Positions 1 through 8,358 of a stretch of 64,000 bases of DNA are shown here, in pieces. The number at the start of each line of letters is the position of its first letter. Within the stretch, counting starts at the first letter, position 1. Under the pieces are notes generated by a model. That model saw nothing but the letters and a program-made list of their open reading frames with translations, ran no database searches and was not told the origin of the DNA. Source of the stretch: Prochlorococcus sp. AG-355-J09 (lineage in GTDB: Bacteria > Cyanobacteriota > Cyanobacteriia > PCC-6307 > Cyanobiaceae); NCBI GenBank assembly GCA_003278735.1, contig QCDO01000004.1, positions 39,571-103,570 on the forward strand, written 5' to 3'. The translations under genes were made by a program, and so were the position numbers.

Positions 1-1
1 A

Positions 2-577
2 GTAGAGATAAGAGAAATTGATTTAAAAAATAAACCTCTAGATTTTTTAAATAATTCAAAGACGAAAACCGTTCCAATACTTATTAAAAAAAATAGTGAA
101 GTTATTGAAGAAAGTCTTGAAATCATCCTGTGGGCTCTCTCAGAGTCAAAAAAGGAAAACATCAAATTAATTTATTTTCCTGAAAACAAAAAGGAAGATA
201 TTTTTAAATTAATTAATGAAAACGATAACGAATTCAAATATCATTTAGATCGATTTAAATATGCCACAAGATATAAGAATAGTGATGAAGAATTTCATTT
301 CACAAATGCGATTAAATTTATAAAGAGATGGAACGAACTTCTTGCAGAAAATAAATACTTTTTTGGAGATAGCCCCACAATAGCTGATTGGTCTATTTGG
401 CCTTTTGTAAGACAATTTAGAATCGCTTGTGAAAGTCAAAAAAGAACAAATTATTTTGAATCCTCAATAAAAAAATGGTTAGATTCATTTGAGAAAAATA
501 GAGAATTTCAATCCTTAATGTATAAATACGAATTATGGACACCAAATTTTGGGGAAAATTATTTTCCTTCTTATTAA
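2..577 (+). CDS. glutathione S-transferase-like protein (5' partial, runs off window start)
   Basis: Frame 2 is open from the window edge to TAA at 575-577; translation VEIREIDLKNKPLDFLNNSKTKTVPILI...GDSPTIADWSIWPFVRQF has GST N- and C-domain-like motifs. Confidence 0.75.
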   Translation, partial: VEIREIDLKNKPLDFLNNSKTKTVPILIKKNSEVIEESLEIILWALSESKKENIKLIYFPENKKEDIFKLINENDNEFKYHLDRFKYATRYKNSDEEFHFTNAIKFIKRWNELLAENKYFFGDSPTIADWSIWPFVRQFRIACESQKRTNYFESSIKKWLDSFEKNREFQSLMYKYELWTPNFGENYFPSY

Positions 578-831
578 CTTTCTAATAACTTCCTTTTCTC
601 AATTATTCTTGCTAACTCCAAAAAATATCCTGCAGTCCTAAATTTACCTATATTTTTTTCCTTAAACTCAAGATCGCTTCTTATTTCTGCAGTCTCCGCC
701 ATAAGCAAATCTAAATCATTTGATCCAAGACTATACAATTCACCAAGTTCGATTTCCCTGCCGAGTAAATGACTCCTAAACCACTTCCCTTTATTTTCTT
801 GAGGTGGAATATCGTAGGGAGAAAATGACAT
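574..831 (-). CDS. conserved hypothetical protein (85 aa)
   Basis: Complete ORF in an otherwise unoccupied slot; stop overlaps the stop of the convergent GST-like gene. Confidence 0.7.
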   Translation of the reverse strand: MSFSPYDIPPQENKGKWFRSHLLGREIELGELYSLGSNDLDLLMAETAEIRSDLEFKEKNIGKFRTAGYFLELARIIEKRKLLES

Positions 832-866
832 TAAATAAAATTAAAACTAGAAGTATTTTAGGGTTA

Positions 867-2252
867 TTATTGCAACTTTTTCATCTCTACTTTATTAAAA
901 ATCAATGCAATAGAAAGAATTGCGAATGTAATTAAAGCACAAATTTCTGTCCAATAGTCCAACCCAATTTTAGAAATCATTAATGGTGCAAGAACTGTGA
1001 ATAATCCCCCAGAAAGAATCAACTGAGCGAATAGCTGTTTTGAGGTAAAAATAGGTAAGGTCTTAGAAATATTTTTAGGATCCGCAAGCCTTAAAAGAAG
1101 CAAGCCAGAAGCTACTACACCTGTAGAATTACCAAACTCTATTAGACTTTTTTCAAACCAATAATCATCAAAAATAAAGTATGCAAAATAAGCAATGCAG
1201 ATTAAATTCCAAAATAAACCAAAAATAGTAAACACTAATATAAGTACCCAATTATCAAAAACAACTGCAATATCTAAACTCGCCATAGCTGTAAAAATCA
1301 ATAAGTCTGTGGATAAAATACCAATCTCCCGTTGAAGAATATTTGAAATAAATTCTGTATTTTTGGTTTTCTCTAAAATATATCTAATAAGGAGGGAACC
1401 TATAAGGATAAAAGGGAATACTGGAAGTGAAAAAATAATTTCCTTCGAAAAATCACCAAAAGAACTTGAAATAAACCTTAAATATTTAAGTAGTAAAACA
1501 CCAAAAGAAATTGCCAAGCCGGTGAATCCAAGATTTATTATAAAAATTCGTAAATCCGCAAGAATTTCTATTTTTTTTTCCTCCATATTTTCTTTTTGTT
1601 CAAGAATTTCCTCTTTATCAGATATACCAAAAGTTCTCCCAAAAAAAATAAATATGCTGCCCAATATTGAAGATGATAAAAGACCCATTGTTGCCATAGC
1701 CAAACCAAGATCTAAACCATTTTGGAAACCAAGTTTATTAAAACTTTCCCCAATTATTGTCGCAGCTCCATGCCCACCCTCAAAACCTACCTCTATTAAA
1801 CATCCCATTAAAGGATTTGCATCCATAGATTGAGGCAAAAAATATTTAACAACTAGACCGCCAACGAAAAATTGTCCGAAACCTAGGGCAAGAGCCAGTA
1901 GAAATTGATTAAAAATTGGTTTAACTAAACCATTTATATTTGGGATGGGTCTTCCCATCATTAAAGTTGCGAAGACTAACGATAAAAGAGGAGTAGGAAA
2001 ATTACTCCAAACATTGATGGTTTCTTTTGGTAAAAAATGTATTACTCCAAATGGACCGATAGATATACCTATAATTCCAGATATAACTGCTATCGGTAAT
2101 CCAAATCTCTCAAGTTGAACAGCTAGTTTAAATTTTCTCCCAAAAATCAACAAAAAAAATATAATTAATAATCCAAAAAAACTTATTAATAGAGAATTTG
2201 AAAAAATATATTTATTCTGTAGAGAAAAAATATTCAATGAGTTCAAAAACAT
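867..2252 (-). CDS. gltS: sodium/glutamate symporter (GltS-like)
   Basis: 461 aa, many TM segments, GltS-like motifs (IEVGFEGGHGAATIIGESF, FGNSTGVVASGLLLLRLADP). Confidence 0.75.
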   Translation of the reverse strand: MFLNSLNIFSLQNKYIFSNSLLISFFGLLIIFFLLIFGRKFKLAVQLERFGLPIAVISGIIGISIGPFGVIHFLPKETINVWSNFPTPLLSLVFATLMMGRPIPNINGLVKPIFNQFLLALALGFGQFFVGGLVVKYFLPQSMDANPLMGCLIEVGFEGGHGAATIIGESFNKLGFQNGLDLGLAMATMGLLSSSILGSIFIFFGRTFGISDKEEILEQKENMEEKKIEILADLRIFIINLGFTGLAISFGVLLLKYLRFISSSFGDFSKEIIFSLPVFPFILIGSLLIRYILEKTKNTEFISNILQREIGILSTDLLIFTAMASLDIAVVFDNWVLILVFTIFGLFWNLICIAYFAYFIFDDYWFEKSLIEFGNSTGVVASGLLLLRLADPKNISKTLPIFTSKQLFAQLILSGGLFTVLAPLMISKIGLDYWTEICALITFAILSIALIFNKVEMKKLQ

Positions 2253-2292
2253 ATTCTCCTAAATCTAAATTAATAAACAAAATTTTTCAAAT

Positions 2293-2318
2293 AAAAAAGG
2301 CCCTTTTAGAGGGCCTTT
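2293..2318 (-). terminator. Rho-independent terminator downstream of pcb
   Basis: Perfect 8-bp inverted repeat AAAGGCCC (2296-2303) / GGGCCTTT (2311-2318), followed on the minus strand by a T-rich run. Confidence 0.8.
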
Positions 2319-2342
2319 AATGTGAATGATTAACTTGAGAAT

Positions 2343-3401
2343 TTAATCCTTAAGAGTAATTGTGGCACTATCAATATTACTAATAGCATTAGTAACCCTC
2401 TTGAAATCAAAACCTAATGCTCTCAGAGCATGCCAAAGATGACCTTGAATAAAGAAGAAACCAAAGTAGTAGTGAACATTTGCTAACCATGCCCTTGATG
2501 TAAACTCACCGTCAGGAAGATCAACAGTATCAATCCAATATGGAGAAATACTAAATTTCAACTCTAGTGGTTCACCAAAATATTCAACAGGATAAACAGT
2601 TGTATTTGCTGCACTCCAGAAAGCTGCAATAATAGCCATCCAGCCTATACCGGCTAATGACCATGATAGAACAGCTTCGGCTGATAGAAGACCTTTACCT
2701 TTGAACTTAGTAAATTCTCCTACCTGCTTAGTAGCAATATGCCATGCACCACCTGTAATCTCTACAAAAGCTAAGAATGCATGACCACCCATAACCTCTT
2801 CCAGACTATCGATAGTCAAAAAGTCTGTTTGATGATTCCAAATTTTCGCTAAGTTTAATTCGTATTCAACTTGTCTTACAGCACCAATAGCTGGATCATA
2901 AATTCCATGGACTCTGGCCCATTCAACGAAAGCAATAACTGCAAATCCTAAAAAGAGGAGATGATGACCAAGAATAAATGTCAATTTGTCAGGATTATCC
3001 CATTCAATATTGAATTTTCTTGCTCTAGCAATATCTGAATCTTCTAAATTTCCTGGAAGAAGTAGAGAGTGTAAAAGTCCACCAGCAGCTAAAACCATAG
3101 AAGAAACTAAGTGTACGATTGCAATTGCAAGTACAGGCTTAGTATCTCCCATCGCAACGCCATTAGCGTCAAACCCTATTCCTAGAGTTGCTAAGTGTGG
3201 AAGTACAATTAAAGGTTGATGACCCATAGGTACACTAGGATCAAATCGTGAAAGTTCAAAAAGGGTGAAAGCACCAGCCCAGAAAACAATTAATCCTGCA
3301 TGAGCTACATGAGCAGCGATAAATTTTCCTGAGCGATTAGCTACACCTGAATTTCCAGCCCACCACCCGTAAGTGGTATCTGGATTACCGTAGGTTTGCA
3401 T
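2343..3401 (-). CDS. pcbA: Pcb divinyl chlorophyll a/b-binding light-harvesting protein (IsiA/CP43-like)
   Basis: 352 aa starting [36 protein letters not shown], with conserved His in TM helices and C-terminal [28 protein letters not shown]. Confidence 0.95.
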   Translation of the reverse strand: MQTYGNPDTTYGWWAGNSGVANRSGKFIAAHVAHAGLIVFWAGAFTLFELSRFDPSVPMGHQPLIVLPHLATLGIGFDANGVAMGDTKPVLAIAIVHLVSSMVLAAGGLLHSLLLPGNLEDSDIARARKFNIEWDNPDKLTFILGHHLLFLGFAVIAFVEWARVHGIYDPAIGAVRQVEYELNLAKIWNHQTDFLTIDSLEEVMGGHAFLAFVEITGGAWHIATKQVGEFTKFKGKGLLSAEAVLSWSLAGIGWMAIIAAFWSAANTTVYPVEYFGEPLELKFSISPYWIDTVDLPDGEFTSRAWLANVHYYFGFFFIQGHLWHALRALGFDFKRVTNAISNIDSATITLKD

Positions 3402-3729
3402 TTAGGAAATGATTAGCTTAAACGTTTTGAGAATACTTTAATTTTCATCAAACGGTTGAATTCACAACAAAATTGTAAAAATTAGTAATCCTAAGAAAAA
3501 AAATTTATTAATTTCTCAAAACGATTAAATATAAAATAAGTTAGATTTCAACAGTAAAGTTATCGTTAGAGAATAGATTACATATCAAATCAGAAGAGTT
3601 TTAATTTTAATTTTTTTTTTAATAAATTTCTTTTTGCTGACATTAAATGATGTTTTGTTTCATTAAACCATTCTATTTATTGCCTCATTATCAAACAATT
3701 ATTAAATATTAGATAAGACATCTAAAATT

Positions 3730-3906
3730 ATGACTACTTCTCAAGAGTCTTCTAGAAAATTTTCACTAGAAATGAAATCTGAAGTTCATTACAAAAAGGC
3801 TGCAAAATCATACAGAAAATCAAAACAATATATAAATATGATTAACTTATATCCAACTTTGCAAAATACTCTACTTGAGTGTAGAGATGAGAATCTAATA
3901 GAATAG
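3730..3906 (+). CDS. small hypothetical protein (58 aa), absent from the supplied ORF track
   Basis: ATG at 3730, TAG at 3904-3906; translation MTTSQESSRKFSLEMKSEVHYKKAAKSYRKSKQYINMINLYPTLQNTLLECRDENLIE; fills the gap between divergent pcb and the next minus-strand gene. Confidence 0.55.
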   Translation: MTTSQESSRKFSLEMKSEVHYKKAAKSYRKSKQYINMINLYPTLQNTLLECRDENLIE

Positions 3907-3946
3907 CGATTCTATATATTCCAAATCAACAAAAATCTTATTACTT

Positions 3947-4180
3947 TTAGGCTGCAATATTATAGTTTTCTTCAGAATAAAATTTATTAATTATTTTTCT
4001 GCACATTTTTACATTATAGAGCGCTTTGGGTTTCCAAGGTTTTTTCTGACCTAGTGGAGAGCTTTTCCAATGAATTCCAGGCTTAAGTATTCCATTTTCA
4101 CGTAAAAATGATAGTTTAACTTCAGTTATTCCTAATTTTTCGGCGGTCAACTGAGATGAGCTCCATATTTCACCTAACAT
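3947..4180 (-). CDS. hypothetical protein, possible small HTH protein (77 aa)
   Basis: MLGEIWSSSQLTAEKLGITEVKLSFLRENGILKPGIHWKS resembles the start of an excisionase/MerR-type winged HTH. Confidence 0.55.
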   Translation of the reverse strand: MLGEIWSSSQLTAEKLGITEVKLSFLRENGILKPGIHWKSSPLGQKKPWKPKALYNVKMCRKIINKFYSEENYNIAA

Positions 4181-4315
4181 TTAATTAAGTTAATATAATT
4201 AATCCTTGATAGCGTTAATTTTATTTTTTTGAAAGGGGTAAAACTTTTAAATAATTATTAAGTAACAAAAACCGTTTATTTTTAGAGAAAAGAGATTTGA
4301 AAGATTTATGTCAAA

Positions 4316-4615
4316 TTAAGAAATATTAAAAAAAGAATCTTCATTAATAAATATCTCTTCAATATCTTTTCCTTTATTCATGGATTTATATTTGACGTAT
4401 TCCTCCGTAATCGATTGAATCTTTGGAAGATTGATCCAACCCTCGTGCCAATTTCCACTATTTATTAAATCTTCATAAGTAGTTTTGAAGTTAATTTCAG
4501 AATCAAGGACAGAAACCATTAAAAAACTAATATTTCCTTTTTCTTTAGTCTCATTTACTAAAACAAAATGTCTTAATCCATTTATAGGTTTATTAGAAGT
4601 CCAATAATTTTCCAT
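4316..4615 (-). CDS. small Trp-rich protein (TIGR02450-like)
   Basis: N-terminal YWTSNKPINGLRHFVLVNE and NSGNWHEGWINLP resemble the small Trp-rich TIGR02450 family. Confidence 0.6.
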   Translation of the reverse strand: MENYWTSNKPINGLRHFVLVNETKEKGNISFLMVSVLDSEINFKTTYEDLINSGNWHEGWINLPKIQSITEEYVKYKSMNKGKDIEEIFINEDSFFNIS

Positions 4616-4617
4616 AA

Positions 4618-4911
4618 TTATTTTTTATTAATGTTCCCCTCAGAATTTTTTCTAGATATTTTCTTATATTCATTTCTAATTTCGTCTAATAAAAGTTTTC
4701 TTTTTTCCATGTAGTTAAGAGAATCTTGTTTTGTTAAGTTATATCTTTCTTTTTTAGTTAAATTCATCCAATTATTAAGATTCTTTTTATTGAAAGTTGT
4801 TATTTTTTTAGAATTAAAAACTTTTTGTTTTCTATTTAATTTAAGAAAATTCCTTAAATTAAAAAAAATAATTATAAAAAGAAAAATTATCACTATTTTC
4901 AAGTACATCAC
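4618..4911 (-). CDS. hypothetical membrane-anchored protein (97 aa)
   Basis: ORF with N-terminal hydrophobic helix (MYLKIVIIFLFIIIFFNL) and basic C-terminus; overlaps the hisS stop by 4 nt. Confidence 0.65.
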   Translation of the reverse strand: MMYLKIVIIFLFIIIFFNLRNFLKLNRKQKVFNSKKITTFNKKNLNNWMNLTKKERYNLTKQDSLNYMEKRKLLLDEIRNEYKKISRKNSEGNINKK

Positions 4912-6188
4912 TTTACAAGTAAGTTATTGTTTATCCAATTTTCTAATTTAATATCATTCTCAAAAGATATAACCTCCTCTTGATTCCCATTACCTGATTG
5001 ATCAAAGAGCCTTATAATAAATTCCCCATTAACTGCCTCATCATCACCAATAACAATAATACTTTTAGATTTAAGTTTATTTGCCTTTTTAAATTGCTTA
5101 GAGAATGAGGCTCCGCTTAAATCTAACTCAACTAACAAATTGTAATTTCTTAATTTTCTAGATAAATCCATTGCTAATGATTCAGCAACTAAGCCTTGAT
5201 TAATGATATAGATATCAGTATTTCTAGGAATTTCAAGCTCTTTTCCTGCGAGTAAAATTAATCGTTCTAAACCAATAGCGAAACCAATTGCAGGAGTGTT
5301 TGGCCCTCCCATTTGTTTTATTAAATCGTCGTATCTCCCTCCTCCGCAAACTGTAGCTTGGGAGCCCAAAGCCCCACTAGTAATTTCAAAAGCTGTATGA
5401 GTGTAGTAATCTAAACCTCTTACAAGATTAAAATTTTCTACATAAGGTATTTTTAAAACCTCTAATTGTCTTTTTAAGTCTAAATATCTGTTATGACTTT
5501 TTTCAGATAAATAATTGAATAATCTAGGTGCATTTTCAAGAACTTTTTTAGTTTGAATATTCTTTGAGTCCAAAATCCTCAAAGGGTTTTTAGAAATTCT
5601 ATTCTGAGAGTCTAAATCTAGAGAATCTTTATTTGTTCCTAACCATTCTAAAAAAGATTTTTGAAAATTTGATCTGTCATTAGTATCACCTAACGTATTT
5701 ATTTCAAGATTGAGTTCTTTTATTCCTAATTTGCCTAATATATCCCAAGCTAAAGCAATAATTTCAACATCACTTCTAACTGAATCATGTCCTATAAACT
5801 CAACACCTAATTGATGAAACTGTCTTTGCCTGCCTGCTTGAGGTCTTTCGTATCGAAACATAGGACCCATATACCAAAGTTTTTGAAGAGGATTAGAAGA
5901 TATTCCGTTTTGTATTAACGCTCGTGCGACTGAGGCTGTTCCTTCAGGTCTTAGAGTGCAAGATCTCTCTCCCCTATCAAGAAATGTATACATTTCCTTA
6001 CTGACAACATCTGTTCCTTCACCAATTCCTCTTATAAATAATTCGGTCATTTCCAATATTGGTGTTCTTATTTCTTTGATGGATGCTCTAGAAAGCTGCT
6101 CTAATAAAATTTTTTCAACGTTTTGCCACTTTATTAATTGATCAGGAAATAGGTCTACTGTTCCTCTTAGGTTTTTTAAGTTATTCAA
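4908..6188 (-). CDS. hisS: histidyl-tRNA synthetase
   Basis: Class II aaRS motifs: LRPEGTASVARA, MGPMFRYERPQAGRQRQFHQLGVE, LVRGLDYYTHTAFEI, GGGRYDDL. Confidence 0.97.
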   Translation of the reverse strand: MNNLKNLRGTVDLFPDQLIKWQNVEKILLEQLSRASIKEIRTPILEMTELFIRGIGEGTDVVSKEMYTFLDRGERSCTLRPEGTASVARALIQNGISSNPLQKLWYMGPMFRYERPQAGRQRQFHQLGVEFIGHDSVRSDVEIIALAWDILGKLGIKELNLEINTLGDTNDRSNFQKSFLEWLGTNKDSLDLDSQNRISKNPLRILDSKNIQTKKVLENAPRLFNYLSEKSHNRYLDLKRQLEVLKIPYVENFNLVRGLDYYTHTAFEITSGALGSQATVCGGGRYDDLIKQMGGPNTPAIGFAIGLERLILLAGKELEIPRNTDIYIINQGLVAESLAMDLSRKLRNYNLLVELDLSGASFSKQFKKANKLKSKSIIVIGDDEAVNGEFIIRLFDQSGNGNQEEVISFENDIKLENWINNNLLVK

Positions 6189-6286
6189 AGTTCTAAAAAA
6201 TAATTCAAAATTTTTAATTCATCTAGAAATTAATCTTTGATTGGTTATTTTGTGAGACAATTTTAATTTAACATTTAGAAAAACTA

Positions 6287-6709
6287 TTGGGAATTAATAA
6301 AAGTAAAGAGAATCAACATTGCGGTACAAAACCAAAAAAAATTGCTTTTGGAATAGCACCCCTTGGTATAGTTTCAATAGGAATAGTGCCAATGGGAGTA
6401 ATAAGTATAGGGGTAGTCCCAATGGGTGTATTTTCTTTTGGTGCAGTCGCAATGGGAATAGTCAATTTATCAGTAGTCGGGATGGGAATTATCTCTGCCG
6501 GTGTTACTACTATGGGAATATGGGAGTATTCACCTAATTCTCATAAAAATCATCATAATCATTCCAAACAAGTTTCAAATTCAAATAAGGAAAATATGAT
6601 GTCAGATCTATTTAACACTAAACAAGAAGCTGAAAAGGCTGCTTCAAAATACGGATGTATTGGAGCACATAAAATGGGTAATAAATGGATGCCTTGTAAG
6701 ATGCACTAA
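6287..6709 (+). CDS. G-phi-phi-x-phi pentad-repeat protein with His-rich linker and DUF3721-like C-terminus
   Basis: TTG start; translation GIAPLGIVSIGIVPMGVISIGVVPMGVFSFGAVAMG..., then NSHKNHHNHSKQ and FNTKQEAEKAASKYGCIGAHKMGNKWMPCKMH. Confidence 0.7.
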   Translation: MGINKSKENQHCGTKPKKIAFGIAPLGIVSIGIVPMGVISIGVVPMGVFSFGAVAMGIVNLSVVGMGIISAGVTTMGIWEYSPNSHKNHHNHSKQVSNSNKENMMSDLFNTKQEAEKAASKYGCIGAHKMGNKWMPCKMH

Positions 6710-6739
6710 ATATTTTCTTAGTCAAAAATTAAATAAATA

Positions 6740-7519
6740 TTAATTCAAAATCTCAACTCTAAAATCAAGATTTTTTGCCTCATCAATAGTTAATTTTCTT
6801 GACCAAGCTCCTTGCACAGGACTATTCCATCTGAACCCAGCATTTTTAGCTAAAGACCTGTCTTCATAACTAACCAAAGCCTTGTATAAAAACCTCGGTT
6901 CAGTAGCTTTAAGTAAAAGTTCCTCTAAGTTGTCACATTTTTTGAAGACCTCAGATATATAAAAGCAATCAGATAAAGCTCTATGTAAATTCCAAACTGG
7001 TATTGAAAAAGATAAGGCTAGATCAGTTACTGAAGGTCTTGTTTTTAGTGATTTTTGAAAAGACCAATTAATATCCTCTAAACTACATATCCATTTCTTA
7101 TTAAGCTTAGGCAATCTTCCTTTTCCAAACCATTTCTTATCAAACTCCACATTATGAGCAACGATGAAATCTGAAGAATCAACAAGTTTTAGAAAGAAAT
7201 TCAATCCATCTTCCCATGGTTGAGAGATATTAGTTACTTCTGCAGATATACCATTTACATGTTCGGCTTCATTATTATTAACTGGAAATAAAAAAGAAAC
7301 TTGTGAAAGTACACATTTAAAAGATACATCAAATAAGATGCAACCTATTTCTATCACTTCATCTTTATTTTCGTCTAAACCTGTTGTTTCAGTATCAAGA
7401 ATTAAAATTTTTTCAATTTTTTTATTTTTATTCGTTACTCTCTCTTCAGAGGGATTGGTGTTAATTTGATCATGAAGAAAATCCAATTGATTTAATTCTT
7501 TTTTGTTAAATAGTTCCAA
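6740..7519 (-). CDS. DnaQ-like (DEDDh) 3'-5' exonuclease family protein
   Basis: ExoI LILDTETTGLDENKDEVIEIGCI, ExoII IVAHNVEFDKKWF, ExoIII NLHRALSDCFYISEVF. Confidence 0.85.
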   Translation of the reverse strand: MELFNKKELNQLDFLHDQINTNPSEERVTNKNKKIEKILILDTETTGLDENKDEVIEIGCILFDVSFKCVLSQVSFLFPVNNNEAEHVNGISAEVTNISQPWEDGLNFFLKLVDSSDFIVAHNVEFDKKWFGKGRLPKLNKKWICSLEDINWSFQKSLKTRPSVTDLALSFSIPVWNLHRALSDCFYISEVFKKCDNLEELLLKATEPRFLYKALVSYEDRSLAKNAGFRWNSPVQGAWSRKLTIDEAKNLDFRVEILN

Positions 7520-7635
7520 TTAACTCAAAATACTTTAATTTATCTTGACGCATTTAATAAATATTTCTTTTAAATTAATATAAATTAAAAAACAGTCTAG
7601 AAAATATTTTTTGAAACATTATTAGCTTATGAAAG

Positions 7636-8358
7636 ATGACTTTTACAAAATTTCAATATAACAATTTCTGTTATTGGCCTTCAAATCCAAAAAAAATTGT
7701 TGAATTTATTGGTGGAAGTTATTTAGCTTCTAAGCCAGATTTAACTTATAGAAGATTCATAGAGAGTTTAATTAATAAAAATTATGCAGTACATGCATAT
7801 AAATACACACCACAATTTGATCACCAACAACTTGCTATCAAAGCATGGAAAGATTTTAAGAATTGCCGAATATCTTTAGCCAAGAGAATAGGGGCATCAA
7901 TTCCTTCAATAAGAATTGGTCATAGCCTAGGCTGTAAACTTCATTTAATTTCTCCTGATGGCGGAAGAAATTGCGAAAAATTCATATCAATTAGTTTTAA
8001 TAATTTTAGTGCTAACAAATCAATTCCATTATTGAAACAAATTTCTCAAAAATTAGAATTCAACAGTGAATTTAGCCCAAGTCCTGAAAGAACTTTGCGA
8101 TTAATTGAAAAAACATATAATCAAAAAAATAACTTCCTAATAAAATTCAACCAAGACGAATTAGATCAAACAGATAAATTATTTTCTTGTCTGAAAGCAA
8201 GAAAAGAAGATAATTCTAAGGGGGTAATGCTAAAAGGTACGCATACTATAATTGCAAGCGCAGGATTAAGAGAAAATTTTTTGGGAGACTGGGCAGATGA
8301 TGAATTCAAAAGAAATACTATAAAAAAAATTTCCAATTTAATTGATGAATCTGATTAA
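7636..8358 (+). CDS. DUF1350 family protein (alpha/beta hydrolase-like)
   Basis: [38 protein letters not shown] and [13 protein letters not shown], a nucleophile-elbow-like motif. Confidence 0.75.
   Translation: MTFTKFQYNNFCYWPSNPKKIVEFIGGSYLASKPDLTYRRFIESLINKNYAVHAYKYTPQFDHQQLAIKAWKDFKNCRISLAKRIGASIPSIRIGHSLGCKLHLISPDGGRNCEKFISISFNNFSANKSIPLLKQISQKLEFNSEFSPSPERTLRLIEKTYNQKNNFLIKFNQDELDQTDKLFSCLKARKEDNSKGVMLKGTHTIIASAGLRENFLGDWADDEFKRNTIKKISNLIDESD

Noticed and set aside
1363-1833. 156-aa plus-strand ORF
   Set aside because: Lies wholly antisense inside the gltS-like gene; Lys/Pro/Ser-rich shadow translation without family features
6319-6537. 72-aa ORF in an alternative frame of the pentad-repeat gene
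   Set aside because: Cys/Asn/Tyr-rich frame-shifted translation of the repeats; the 140-aa frame has the coherent repeat and conserved tail
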